Assembly (NCBI RefSeq): GCF_008271465.1
Contig: NZ_VMDU01000011.1
Span: forward strand, 34,561 to 98,560
Direction of reading: 5' to 3'
Length of the DNA stretch: 64,000 nt
Source: Tabrizicola flagellatus
GTDB taxonomy: Bacteria; Pseudomonadota; Alphaproteobacteria; Rhodobacterales; Rhodobacteraceae
The translations under genes and the position numbers were made by a program. Shown here in pieces: positions 35,111 through 43,359 of this stretch; within the stretch, counting starts at the first letter, position 1, and the number at the start of each line of letters is the position of its first letter. The notes below the pieces were generated by a model. The model saw only the letters and a list, made by a program, of their open reading frames with translations. It had not been told where the DNA came from and searched no databases.

Positions 35111-35898
35111 CCGGGCGTTTCGCGGGCAAGGTGGCGCTGGTCTCGGGCGGCGGCACCGGGATCGGGGCGGCGACCGCCCGGCGTCTGGCCGGCGAGGGCG
35201 CACAGGTCGTGGTGATGGGGCGACGGCAGGCGCAGCTGGAGGCCGTCGCCGGCCCGATCGGCGCTGCGGTCTGCGTGGGCGACGCCGCCGATCCGGCCGG
35301 GGCAGAGGCGGCGGTGGCAGTTGCCCGCGAGCGGTTCGGCGGGCTGGATGTCGTCGTCGCCAATTCCGGCGGGCACGGCTTTGCCACGCTGGCCGAGACG
35401 ACGGATGCCGACTGGGACGCCGCGCGCCGGGCCAATCTGGACACGGCAGTGATCCTTTTGCGCGCGGCGCTGCCGGAGCTGGTCCGCCGCCGGGGCGCGA
35501 TCGCCGTCACGGCCTCGATCGCCAGCCTCGCCGCCCCGGCCGGCGCCTTCGGCTATACCGTCGCCAAGCACGCCCAGATCGGTCTGGTCCGCTCCATCGC
35601 GCGGGATTTCGGGCGGCAGGGGGTGCGGTGCAATGCCGTCTGCCCCGGCTGGGTCACGACCGAGATGGCCGATGCCGAAATGGACGAGCTTTGCGCCCGG
35701 CAGGGTCTGGCCAGCCGCGAGGCCGCCTACGCGCTGGTCACGCGCGACGTGCCCATGGGCCGCCCGGCCCATCCTGACGAGGTGGCGGCGGCGATCGCCT
35801 TCCTCTGCTCCTCCGATGCGGCGATGATCACCGGTGCGGTGCTGACGGTGGACGGCGGCTCGACCATCGTCGATGTGCCGACGCTGGCCTTCGGCTGA
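35107..35898 (+). CDS. Short-chain dehydrogenase/reductase
   Basis: A 263-residue NAD(P)-dependent oxidoreductase. The nucleotide motif is VSGGGTGIGAATAR (Gly-rich loop at residues 14-20), and the catalytic set is Ser137, Tyr150 and Lys154 (GYTVAKHAQIG). The C-terminal segment LCSSDAAMITGAVLTVDGGS is standard for classical SDRs. It is the last gene of the tctC operon and overlaps the UPF0261 gene by ATGA. Substrate unknown; a hydroxyl or keto intermediate of the imported compound is likely. Confidence 0.93.
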   Translation: MTGRFAGKVALVSGGGTGIGAATARRLAGEGAQVVVMGRRQAQLEAVAGPIGAAVCVGDAADPAGAEAAVAVARERFGGLDVVVANSGGHGFATLAETTDADWDAARRANLDTAVILLRAALPELVRRRGAIAVTASIASLAAPAGAFGYTVAKHAQIGLVRSIARDFGRQGVRCNAVCPGWVTTEMADAEMDELCARQGLASREAAYALVTRDVPMGRPAHPDEVAAAIAFLCSSDAAMITGAVLTVDGGSTIVDVPTLAFG

Positions 35899-35912
35899 GG
35901 GCGCGGGCCGCG

Positions 35913-36764
35913 CTATTTCCGGGTCAGCGCAAAGACGCCCGACCCGACGACCAGCGCCGCTCCGATCCAGGTGGCCAGGTCGGGGCGTTCTCCGAACAGG
36001 GCCATGGCCAGCGCCATGGCGAAGAGCAGCCGGGTGTATCGGAACGGGGTGACGGCCGAGACCTCTCCGGTCCGCATGGCATAGGTCAGGGCGTGATAGC
36101 CGGCCATGCCGAAGACGGTGCCGGCGGCGAGACGGGCGAGATCGGCAAGGTCCGGCAGCCGTGCCCCGCCGCTGACCGCCAGCAGGATCGCCCCGGCGAC
36201 CGCCAGCATGGCAAAGCCCAGCGCGCCAAGCTGGCGGTTCGACAGGCCCTTCGGCGCCGCGCGGGTTGCGAGATCCCGCCCGGCAAAGCCCAGAAGCCCG
36301 ACCACGGCCAGCAGCGACAGCGCCGAGAAATCCGCCCCCGGCCGCAGGATGACCAGCACGCCCACAAAGCCCACCAGAACCGCCAGCCAGCGGAAAAGGC
36401 TGACCCTTTCGCCAAAGACCAGCGCCGCCCCGGCGACGACGACCAGCGGCGTGGCCTGCAGGATCGCCGAGGTGGTGGACAGCGCGGTCAGCGTGATCGC
36501 CAGCCCATAGAACAGCCGCCCGGTGATCTCGAACCCGCTGCGGATCAGCATGGGCCGCGACAGGAAGGCGGCGGGCAGGACCGGCTCGCCCTGACGCGCG
36601 GCCATGGCAGCGAAGACCAGCATGCCCAGCAGGCCGATGGTCAGCAGGACCTGGCCCAGCGGCAAGCTTTGGGCAGCAGCCTTTACGAACACGTCCTCGA
36701 TGGCGAAGCCCGCCATCGAGACGGTCATGTAGGCCGCGCCGCGCTGGTTGTCGGTCAGGGCCAA
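35913..36764 (-). CDS. EamA/DMT-family transporter
   Basis: A 283-residue membrane protein with ten hydrophobic segments and the duplicated EamA domain (FVKAAAQSLPLGQVLL near the start; TPFRYTRLLFAMALAMALFG in the second half). Such carriers export metabolites or amino acids. I place the start at TTG 36764, giving an LALTDNQRGAAYM opening like other family members, because a GAGGAGG site lies 7 bases upstream. A GTG/ATG further up would translate part of a palindromic element into MPEGLEEGG. It follows the proline-racemase-family gene, with the element filling the space between them. Confidence 0.85.
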   Translation of the reverse strand: MALTDNQRGAAYMTVSMAGFAIEDVFVKAAAQSLPLGQVLLTIGLLGMLVFAAMAARQGEPVLPAAFLSRPMLIRSGFEITGRLFYGLAITLTALSTTSAILQATPLVVVAGAALVFGERVSLFRWLAVLVGFVGVLVILRPGADFSALSLLAVVGLLGFAGRDLATRAAPKGLSNRQLGALGFAMLAVAGAILLAVSGGARLPDLADLARLAAGTVFGMAGYHALTYAMRTGEVSAVTPFRYTRLLFAMALAMALFGERPDLATWIGAALVVGSGVFALTRK

Positions 36765-36770
36765 GCCGCC

Positions 36771-36833
36771 CTCCTCAAGCCCTTCGGGCATTCGTCGGGG
36801 GTCTGCGAGGAGTGCCCGAAGGGCTCGACGAGC
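36771..36833. repeat. Palindromic element copy E, filling an intergenic gap
   Basis: The arms CTCCTCAAGCCCTTCGGGCA... (from 36771) and GCGAGGAGTGCCCGAAGGGC... (from 36805) are nearly perfect complements with a short loop. The element covers almost the whole gap between the stop at 36835 and the next start, and its outer arm is the ribosome site for the DMT transporter. Confidence 0.8.
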
Positions 36834-36834
36834 G

Positions 36835-37863
36835 TCACCGCGCGCCCCAGGTGTCGGACAGCCGGTAGCCCTCGGGCCAGGGATCGGCGGGATCCAGCAT
36901 GTGCTGATGCGTCCCCGTGATCCAGGCGCGGCCCGAGATCTCGGGCAGGATCGCGTCCAGATCGCCGACCTTCGCCGCGCCGACGATCCGCCCCTCGAAC
37001 TGCCCGCCGATCAGCGAGCGTGCGCGCAGCACCTCGCCCGGGCCGATCTGGCCCCGCGCAGCCAGGATCGCCAGCCGCGCCGAAACCGCCGTCCCGGTAG
37101 GCGAGCGGTCGATCTTGCCCGGCCGGATCGAGACGGCATGCCGCGTCTCCCAGCCATCGGCGACACGGGTCAGGGGCCCCGCGAAGAGGCAGAACGAAAA
37201 GTGCCGCCAGTCCGGGTTCTCGGGGTGGCGGAAGCCCAGCTGCTCATCGGCGGCCCGGGTGATCTCGACCCCCAGTCTCGCCATGGCATGGGCCTCCCCG
37301 GGCGCATGGGAAAGGCCGAGGGCGGCCACATCCACCACCACGAAACTGTCGCCGCCATAGGCCGTGTCCACCGTCAGACGGCCCAGCCCCGGCACGTCCA
37401 GCGGCACGTCCAGACGGTCGGCGAAGCTTGGCAGGTTCCGCACATGGACCCGCTCGGCCTTGCCATTCCGGCAGTTGGCGCGGACCTTGACGAGGCCCCC
37501 TGGCGCCTCGAGCACCAGTTCGGTCACCGGTTCGGACATGGGCAGGATGCCGCTGTCCAGCAGCACCGTCGCCACGCAGATCGAGTTCGAGCCCGACATC
37601 GGCGGGTTGTCCTCGGGCTCCATGATGATGAAGCCCATCTGCGCGCGCGGGTCCCTGGGCGGGACCAGGAGGTTCACATGCCGGAACACGCCACCGCGCG
37701 GCTCGTTCAGGACGAAGTTGCGCAGGGTCTGATCGCGCCAGAGCGCCTCGCGCATCTTCCACAGGGTCGCGCCGGGGGGTGGGGCGACCCCGCCCACGAT
37801 CACGTCCCCGACCTCGCCTTCGGCATGGGCCGAGACGACATGAATGGTCTTGGTGCTGCGCAT
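36835..37863 (-). CDS. Proline racemase family protein with Ser/Thr in place of both catalytic cysteines
   Basis: A 342-residue member of the proline racemase superfamily, whose members racemise proline, epimerise 4-hydroxyproline or dehydrate trans-3-hydroxyproline. The first catalytic position is Ser90 ([15 protein letters not shown]) and the second Thr256 ([16 protein letters not shown]). Known pairs are Cys/Cys, Ser/Cys and Cys/Thr; Ser/Thr fits none that I recall, so activity cannot be predicted. ATG 37863 has a GGAGG site; the longer frame to 37935 lacks family sequence. It precedes the DMT carrier and neighbours the IclR/tct catabolic locus. Confidence 0.88.
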   Translation of the reverse strand: MRSTKTIHVVSAHAEGEVGDVIVGGVAPPPGATLWKMREALWRDQTLRNFVLNEPRGGVFRHVNLLVPPRDPRAQMGFIIMEPEDNPPMSGSNSICVATVLLDSGILPMSEPVTELVLEAPGGLVKVRANCRNGKAERVHVRNLPSFADRLDVPLDVPGLGRLTVDTAYGGDSFVVVDVAALGLSHAPGEAHAMARLGVEITRAADEQLGFRHPENPDWRHFSFCLFAGPLTRVADGWETRHAVSIRPGKIDRSPTGTAVSARLAILAARGQIGPGEVLRARSLIGGQFEGRIVGAAKVGDLDAILPEISGRAWITGTHQHMLDPADPWPEGYRLSDTWGAR

Positions 37864-37948
37864 GCTGGCCTCCGTCGCCGGCATGCCAGCAGGAATCGAC
37901 ACATGTATCAAGTTTTCCGGTGCGTCGCAGGCCACGAGGGCCGGGGCG

Positions 37949-38821
37949 TCAGATCAGCCCGGCATGCTTCATCGCGGCCTTGATCTTCGCCTTGGTCCCG
38001 TCGGTCAGCCCGACCAGCGGCAGGCGCACCTCTTCCGAGCAGAGGCCGAGCACCGACAGCGCGTATTTCGCGCCGACGAGACCAGGCTCGATGAAGATCG
38101 CCTCGTGCAGCGGCATCAACCGGTCCTGGTATTCCAGCGCCTTGGCATAGTCACCGCGCAGCGTCGCTTCCTGGAACTCGGCACACAGACGCGGGGCGAC
38201 GTTCGCGGTCACGCTGATGCAGCCGACCCCGCCATGGGCGTTGAAACCCAGGGCGGTCGCGTCCTCACCCGACAGCTGGATGAAGTCCTTGCCGCAAGAG
38301 GCGCGCTGCTGGCTGACGCGCTCGATCTTGCCGGTGGCGTCCTTGACCCCGATGATCCGCGGCAGTTTCGCCAGCTGGCCCATGGTATCCGGCGTCATGT
38401 CGATGACCGACCGGCCGGGGATGTTGTAGATGATGATCGGCAGGGTGCAGCAGTCGTGCAGCGCGGTAAAATGCGCGATCAGGCCGGCCTGGGTGGGTTT
38501 GTTGTAGTAGGGCGTGACGACCAGCGCCGCATCGGCCCCCACCTTCTCGGCATGGCGGATCAGGCTGATCCCTTCCACCGTGTTGTTCGACCCAGCCCCC
38601 GCGATCACCGGCACCCGCCCCGCGGCAGCGGCCACGACCTCCTCGATCACCCGCTGATGCTCGGCATGGCTGAGCGTCGGGCTTTCGCCCGTCGTCCCCA
38701 CCGGCACCAGCCCGTGCGAGCCTTCGGCGATGTGCCAGTCCACCAGTTTCTTCAGCGTCACCAGATCCAGCTCGCCGTTCTTGAACGGCGTCACCAGGGC
38801 AGGAAGGGACCCTCTGATCAT
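37949..38821 (-). CDS. dapA: 4-Hydroxy-tetrahydrodipicolinate synthase
   Basis: A 290-residue TIM-barrel aldolase condensing pyruvate with aspartate semialdehyde, the first step towards diaminopimelate and lysine. Schiff-base Lys160 (GVKDATGK), Tyr132 (IIYNIPGRS), Thr43-Thr44 (GTTGESPTL) and Tyr106 (TPYYNKPTQ) are all present. ATG 38821 follows an AGGAG site. The lytic transglycosylase lies divergently and smpB follows, an arrangement I recognise from Rhodobacterales chromosomes; both dapA and slt serve peptidoglycan metabolism. Confidence 0.97.
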   Translation of the reverse strand: MIRGSLPALVTPFKNGELDLVTLKKLVDWHIAEGSHGLVPVGTTGESPTLSHAEHQRVIEEVVAAAAGRVPVIAGAGSNNTVEGISLIRHAEKVGADAALVVTPYYNKPTQAGLIAHFTALHDCCTLPIIIYNIPGRSVIDMTPDTMGQLAKLPRIIGVKDATGKIERVSQQRASCGKDFIQLSGEDATALGFNAHGGVGCISVTANVAPRLCAEFQEATLRGDYAKALEYQDRLMPLHEAIFIEPGLVGAKYALSVLGLCSEEVRLPLVGLTDGTKAKIKAAMKHAGLI

Positions 38822-38958
38822 GACGCTTCTCCTATGATGGGCGGGATTGCCCGGACAGACCGCGCCTGTCTTAGCCGCTGGTCCGCGCAAAGCCAAGTCT
38901 CGCCGCTAACGCAGTCGTGGGTTGTAGGGCCGCCCTTGGTCAGGCAGATTCAGGGGCC

Positions 38959-40893
38959 ATGAGCAGCAAGAAAACGATGCGGGCGCTGGCGCTGGCCCTG
39001 GCCATCCTCGCGCAACCGGCAGGGGCAGACACGACACAGGCGATGCGGACGGCGCTCGAGCTGGCCGCCGCCAAGGATTACGACGGCGCGCTGGCCGTGG
39101 CGCCCTCGGGCGTCGGGCGCGACGTGATCGACTGGCAGCGCCTGCGCGCCGGTGAGGGGCGGCTGGGCGACTACGAGGCCTTCCTGCAACGCCGCCCGGA
39201 CTGGCCCGGCCTCGCGCTTCTGCGCGAGAAGGGCGAAGAGGCGGTGGCGCGCTCCACCGACCCGGACCGGGTGATCGCCTGGTTCGAGGCAGGGCCTCCG
39301 AAAACCGGCAAGGGCGCCATCGCCTATGTGCGTGCGCTTCTCGCAGCGGGCCGCGCGGCGGATGCCGAGACCGAGGCGATGCGGGCCTGGTCCAGCCTGC
39401 CCTTCTCGCCCGAGCAGGAGCAGGAGATGATCGGCCTTTCACCAGAGGCCGTGGGCTTCGTCCATGAGGCGCGGCTGGACAATCTGCTCTGGGACGGCCG
39501 CACGAAGGAGGCAGAGCGCATGCTGCCCCGCGTTCCGGAGGATCTGCGCGCCCTCGCCCGCGCCAGGATCGCGCTACAGACCCAGGGCAAGGGCGTCACC
39601 GGGCTGATCGAGGCGGTACCGAAGCCGCGGGCCGGCGACCCCGGACTGGCCTTCGACCGATTCATCTGGCGGATGAAGAAGGATTTCTACGACGAGGCGG
39701 CCGAGCTGATCCTCGAGCGGTCCAAGTCTGCCGAAAGCCTCGGTCGCCCACAGGCCTGGGCGGAACGGCGGGCGCTCCTGGCACGCTGGCTGATGCGGCA
39801 GGGTCGCGCGAAAGAGGCCTACCGGGTCGCCGCGAACCACCACCTGCCGACCGACAGCGGCGCCTCGGCCTATGCCGACCTGGAGTTCCTGGCGGGTTTC
39901 ATCGCGCTGCGCCGGCTGAACGACCCTGCCACGGCCGAGACGCATTTCCGGCATCTCCTGGCCGGCGTCTCGACCCCGATCAGCCTTGCGCGCGCGCATT
40001 ACTGGATCGGACGCGCGCAAGAGGCGGCCGGCAAGGACGGAACCGCGAGCTACAAGGCGGCGGCGGCGCATCAGACCGCCTTCTACGGCCTGCTTGCGGC
40101 CGAACGGCTCGGGCTGTCGCTGGACGAGGGGCTCTTGCGCCGCCCGGCCACGCCGGACTGGCGCGGGGCAAAGTTCACCCAGTCCTCGGTGCTTGCCGCT
40201 GTCGAGATCCTGCGCAAGGCGGGCGACAGGACGCTGGCCAAGCGGTTCCTGCTGCATCTCGCCGAGAGCCAGGACACCACGGGCCTGGCGCAGATGGCCG
40301 ACATGGCGCTGGCCTGGGGCGACCCGCATCTGGCCCTTCTGGTCGCCAAGGCGGGCGCGGAACGCGGGCTGATCCTGCCGCATGCCTATTACCCGATCCC
40401 GGATTTCGTGCCCGACGGGTTGAAGGTCAGCCGGGCGCTGGCCCTGTCCATCGCGCGGCGAGAGTCCGAGTTCGACCCGGCCGCCCGGTCCTCGGCCGAC
40501 GCGCGCGGGCTGATGCAGGTGCTGCCGGGGACGGCAAAGCTGATGGCGGGCAAGCTTGGCAAGGACTTCGACGCCGGCAAGCTGATCTCGGACCCGGCCT
40601 ACAACGTGACCATGGGCGCGGCCTACCTCGCAGAGATGGCCGCCGAGTTCGGACCCTCGATCGCGCTGATCGCCTCGGGCTACAACGCGGGTCCTGGCCG
40701 CCCCCGGCGCTGGATCGGCGAGTTCGGCGATCCCCGTCGCCCGGATGTGGATGTGGTGGACTGGGTGGAAACAATCCCCTTCGCCGAGACGCGGACCTAT
40801 GTGATGCGGGTGGCCGAGGGCGTGGTGATCTATCGCGCCAAGCTGAAGGGCGCGGTCGGACCGGTCAGGATCACGCAGGAGCTGAAGGGCTGA
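38959..40893 (+). CDS. slt: Soluble lytic murein transglycosylase
   Basis: A 644-residue periplasmic enzyme cleaving peptidoglycan glycan strands to 1,6-anhydromuramyl products. A signal peptide (MSSKKTMRALALALAILAQP, cut near AGA-D) leads to a long alpha-superhelical U/L-domain (about residues 25-470). The SLT domain follows: the catalytic Glu is about residue 502 in IARRESEFDPAARSSADARG, with GLMQVLPGTAKLMA and ASGYNAGPGRPRRWI downstream. Length matches the Slt70 class. A 33-nt palindrome lies 10 bases after the stop. Confidence 0.95.
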   Translation: MSSKKTMRALALALAILAQPAGADTTQAMRTALELAAAKDYDGALAVAPSGVGRDVIDWQRLRAGEGRLGDYEAFLQRRPDWPGLALLREKGEEAVARSTDPDRVIAWFEAGPPKTGKGAIAYVRALLAAGRAADAETEAMRAWSSLPFSPEQEQEMIGLSPEAVGFVHEARLDNLLWDGRTKEAERMLPRVPEDLRALARARIALQTQGKGVTGLIEAVPKPRAGDPGLAFDRFIWRMKKDFYDEAAELILERSKSAESLGRPQAWAERRALLARWLMRQGRAKEAYRVAANHHLPTDSGASAYADLEFLAGFIALRRLNDPATAETHFRHLLAGVSTPISLARAHYWIGRAQEAAGKDGTASYKAAAAHQTAFYGLLAAERLGLSLDEGLLRRPATPDWRGAKFTQSSVLAAVEILRKAGDRTLAKRFLLHLAESQDTTGLAQMADMALAWGDPHLALLVAKAGAERGLILPHAYYPIPDFVPDGLKVSRALALSIARRESEFDPAARSSADARGLMQVLPGTAKLMAGKLGKDFDAGKLISDPAYNVTMGAAYLAEMAAEFGPSIALIASGYNAGPGRPRRWIGEFGDPRRPDVDVVDWVETIPFAETRTYVMRVAEGVVIYRAKLKGAVGPVRITQELKG

Positions 40894-40902
40894 CCCCGAG
40901 GG

Positions 40903-40935
40903 GCGCCAAAATTCTTCGCCGAAGAATCTTGGCGC
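40903..40935. repeat. 33-nt palindrome between convergent genes, copy 2
   Basis: The same sequence as the copy at 17336 except for the central base and one arm mismatch (a C in the AAGAATCTT arm). It sits 10 bases after the slt stop and 7 before the end of the opposing channel gene. Probably a bidirectional terminator. Confidence 0.85.
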
Positions 40936-40941
40936 GGGCGC

Positions 40942-41388
40942 TCACCTGGGACGGCGGTTTTCCAGCTGCGCCAGCCGCACCTGTCGCAATGCCTCGACCA
41001 GCAGCGCGGTCAGGAGGCCAAAGCTGAGGAATCCGTTCACTGCTGCCATTGCCGCCAGGATGCGCCATCCATGCACCGGCACTATGTCGCCCAGCCCGAG
41101 GGTCGAAAAGGCGACGATGGCAAAATAGACGGCCTCTTCGAGCCTTGCGAAGGCACCAAGCGCATGCAGGACCAGCGCCCAGACCCAGACGCCGATCGTG
41201 ACCAATGCCAGCACCCAGAGCCCGACACCGATCAGCATCAGAACCAGCTTCAACCGCTGCGGTCCGGCAATCAGCCAGGGATGGGCACGACGGAACCCGA
41301 CCTCCAGAAGCAGGGCCGAGATCGCCATGACCACAAGGTTGACGATCAGTAGCCCGGTTCCGATTGCGATCTGTGCGAACATCTTCAC
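40942..41388 (-). CDS. Small two-helix-pore ion channel protein
   Basis: A 148-residue inner-membrane protein. Hydrophobic segments lie at about residues 5-28, 48-78 and 107-132, with a pore-loop region [20 protein letters not shown] between the last two. TLGLGD (residues 96-101) occupies the selectivity-filter position of potassium channels, usually TVGYGD. No cytoplasmic RCK or cyclic-nucleotide domain is present. It probably passes cations, but the changed filter leaves ion choice uncertain. It is convergent with slt and divergent from smpB. Confidence 0.85.
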   Translation of the reverse strand: MKMFAQIAIGTGLLIVNLVVMAISALLLEVGFRRAHPWLIAGPQRLKLVLMLIGVGLWVLALVTIGVWVWALVLHALGAFARLEEAVYFAIVAFSTLGLGDIVPVHGWRILAAMAAVNGFLSFGLLTALLVEALRQVRLAQLENRRPR

Positions 41389-41431
41389 CCTTCTGGACTA
41401 CGCCCTCGGCAAGGCTTATCTCACCGCGATC

Positions 41432-41911
41432 ATGGTGGCAAAGTCCGATCCCAACTCGAAGCTCATCGCCGAGAACCGGCGCGCGCGGTTCGATTACCAC
41501 ATCGAAAGCGATCTCGAGGCCGGGATCATGCTGCTCGGATCGGAGGTCAAGAGCCTCCGGCAGGGCGGAGCGAACATCGCGGAAAGTTATGCGTCGGTCG
41601 AAGGCGGCGAGCTTTGGCTCATCAACAGCTACATCGCGCCCTATCTTCAGGCCAGGACCTTCGGGCACGAGGAAAGGCGGCGGCGCAAGCTGCTGGTGTC
41701 GAAGAAGGAACTCGGCCGCCTGTGGAGCGCGGTGGGGCGCGAGGGCATGACCATTGTGCCGATGAAGATGTATTTCAACGACCGTGGCATCGTGAAGCTG
41801 AAGCTCGGCATCGCCAGGGGCAAGAAGCTTGCCGACAAGCGCGAGACCAGCGCCAAGCGCGACTGGGATCGGCAGAAGGCGCGGCTCCTGAAGCAGAACA
41901 GCCGCGAATGA
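41432..41911 (+). CDS. smpB: SsrA-binding protein
   Basis: A 159-residue RNA-binding protein that escorts tmRNA to stalled ribosomes. Landmarks are the N-terminal [20 protein letters not shown], then [20 protein letters not shown], the [16 protein letters not shown] helix and the basic C-terminal tail [23 protein letters not shown] 41432 gives a normal length; the frame extends upstream without family sequence. It sits in the dapA-slt-smpB neighbourhood. The ssrA RNA itself is not in this window as far as I can see. Confidence 0.97.
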   Translation: MVAKSDPNSKLIAENRRARFDYHIESDLEAGIMLLGSEVKSLRQGGANIAESYASVEGGELWLINSYIAPYLQARTFGHEERRRRKLLVSKKELGRLWSAVGREGMTIVPMKMYFNDRGIVKLKLGIARGKKLADKRETSAKRDWDRQKARLLKQNSRE

Positions 41912-41970
41912 TCTTGCACAAATCACACATTTCTTGCCGCATTAGCCGCTTTCTGGCACTCTGACACATA

Positions 41971-42021
41971 CCGGATAGCAATTCCGGGGATAAAGCCGGG
42001 CGAACCCGGTGCGGGAACCGG
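41971..42021 (+). promoter_or_regulatory. Three tandem CCGG hairpins in a leader region
   Basis: Three 5-bp stems follow one another: CCGGA/TCCGG (41971-41987), CCGGG/CCCGG with a CGAA loop (41996-42009) and CCGGT/ACCGG (42006-42021). The second and third share CCGG, so they cannot form together. A GAGGGAAGG ribosome site follows before the ATG at 42044. It may be a regulatory leader; nothing is established. Confidence 0.45.
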
Positions 42022-42043
42022 CGAAAGAGGGAAGGGTTGAGTC

Positions 42044-42340
42044 ATGGGTATGGAACTGATCATCCAGATCATTGCGGGCCTCCTGGGCGGCAATGCGGCG
42101 GGTGCCGGGCTGAAGAACCTCAGCCTGGGGACGGCAGGCAACTCGGTCGCGGGAGCGGTCGGTGGCGGGCTTGGCGGCGTCCTGATGGGCATGCTCGGCG
42201 GTGACGCAGGGGCAGCGGCCGGGGCGGCGATGGAAGGGCTCGACATCGGCGCCATCATCCAGTCGGTCGCGGGTGGCGGCATCGGTGGTGCCGTGCTGAC
42301 GGCGATCATCGGCATCCTGAAGAAGGCCCTGGTGAAGTAA
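42044..42340 (+). CDS. Small glycine/alanine-rich membrane protein
   Basis: A 98-residue protein with strongly hydrophobic, Gly-rich segments at about residues 4-22, 31-52 and 68-93 (VAGAVGGGLGGVLMGMLGGD; IGGAVLTAIIGILKKALVK). It lacks charged residues until the C-terminal lysines. The composition recalls glycine-zipper or transglycosylase-associated small membrane proteins, but I cannot name the family with confidence. A good GGGAAGGG site precedes the ATG, a structured leader lies upstream, and an 11-bp hairpin follows the stop, so it looks monocistronic. Confidence 0.75.
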   Translation: MGMELIIQIIAGLLGGNAAGAGLKNLSLGTAGNSVAGAVGGGLGGVLMGMLGGDAGAAAGAAMEGLDIGAIIQSVAGGGIGGAVLTAIIGILKKALVK

Positions 42341-42347
42341 TCGCCCT

Positions 42348-42375
42348 GGCGCGGGGGCCGCTGCGCCCCCGCGCC
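42348..42375 (+). terminator. Strong GC hairpin after the small membrane protein gene
   Basis: GGCGCGGGGGC pairs perfectly with GCCCCCGCGCC around a 6-base loop, starting 8 bases after the stop. No T-run follows, so termination is likely but unproven. Confidence 0.6.
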
Positions 42376-42432
42376 GCTTGCACCGCCCCTTGCGCCATGG
42401 GTATATCCCGGGGAACGCTCGGGAGGCCGCTC

Positions 42433-43296
42433 ATGACCCCATCGCCGCAGGACGACCCAAGGACGCTGGTCTCGACCGACTGGCTGGCAAGACACCTGCG
42501 CGACCCCGACCTGCGGGTCCTCGACGCAAGCTGGTATCTGCCCGCGCAGAACCGGGACGCCAGGGCCGAATATTCCGCGGCCCACATTCCCGGCGCGCGG
42601 TTCTTCGACATCGACGAGATCTCGGATCAGCGGTCGCCGCTGCCGCACATGGCGCCCCCACCGGAAAAGTTCATCAGCCGGATGCGGGCGATGGGCGTCG
42701 GCGACGGGCACCAGGTCGTGGTCTACGACGGAGCCGGCATCTTCAGTGCGGCCCGCGTCTGGTGGACCTTCCGCCTGATGGGCAAGACCGATGTGGCGGT
42801 GCTGGACGGGGGCTTCCCCAAGTGGCAGGCCGAGGGCCGCGAGATCGAGGACATGCCTCCGGTGATCCGCGACCGGCACATGACCGTTTCCCGCCAGAAC
42901 CACCTGGTGAAGGATGTGACGCAGGTCGCCCATGCCGCCAAGCTGGGCGAGGCCGAGATCCTCGATGCCCGCTCTGCCGCGCGGTTCCGGGGCGAGGAGC
43001 CCGAGCCGCGTCCGGGCCTGCGGCCGGGGCATATCCCCGGGTCGAAGAACATTCCCTTCACCGAGGTCCTGAATCCCGACGGGACGATGAAGCCCCCGGC
43101 CGAGCTGAAGTCCATCTTCGAGGCCGCGGGCGTGGATCTGCGGAAACCGGCGATCACCAGTTGCGGCTCGGGCGTCACTGCGGCGGTGCTGTCGCTGGCG
43201 CTGGAACGCGTCGGGCACCGCAATCATGCGCTCTACGACGGCTCCTGGGCGGAATGGGGCATGTATGACGATCTGAAGGTGGCGACCGGCCCCTGA
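42433..43296 (+). CDS. sseA: 3-Mercaptopyruvate sulfurtransferase (two-domain rhodanese)
   Basis: A 287-residue sulfurtransferase with two rhodanese domains (about residues 1-145 and 160-287). The second carries the active-site loop CGSGVT starting at Cys244; this loop type marks mercaptopyruvate rather than thiosulfate sulfurtransferases. The first domain has VVYDGAGIFSAARVWWTFR. It moves sulfur from 3-mercaptopyruvate to a thiol acceptor. ATG 42433 follows a GGGAGG site; a longer frame from 42397 is less likely. The aromatic aminotransferase follows after 63 bases and could make the keto acid from cysteine. Confidence 0.94.
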   Translation: MTPSPQDDPRTLVSTDWLARHLRDPDLRVLDASWYLPAQNRDARAEYSAAHIPGARFFDIDEISDQRSPLPHMAPPPEKFISRMRAMGVGDGHQVVVYDGAGIFSAARVWWTFRLMGKTDVAVLDGGFPKWQAEGREIEDMPPVIRDRHMTVSRQNHLVKDVTQVAHAAKLGEAEILDARSAARFRGEEPEPRPGLRPGHIPGSKNIPFTEVLNPDGTMKPPAELKSIFEAAGVDLRKPAITSCGSGVTAAVLSLALERVGHRNHALYDGSWAEWGMYDDLKVATGP

Positions 43297-43359
43297 GGCT
43301 TCTTGCCGAAGCCAGCGGCTTGTGGCACTGGGCTGCCGTCCAGAACCCCGGGAACGCCC

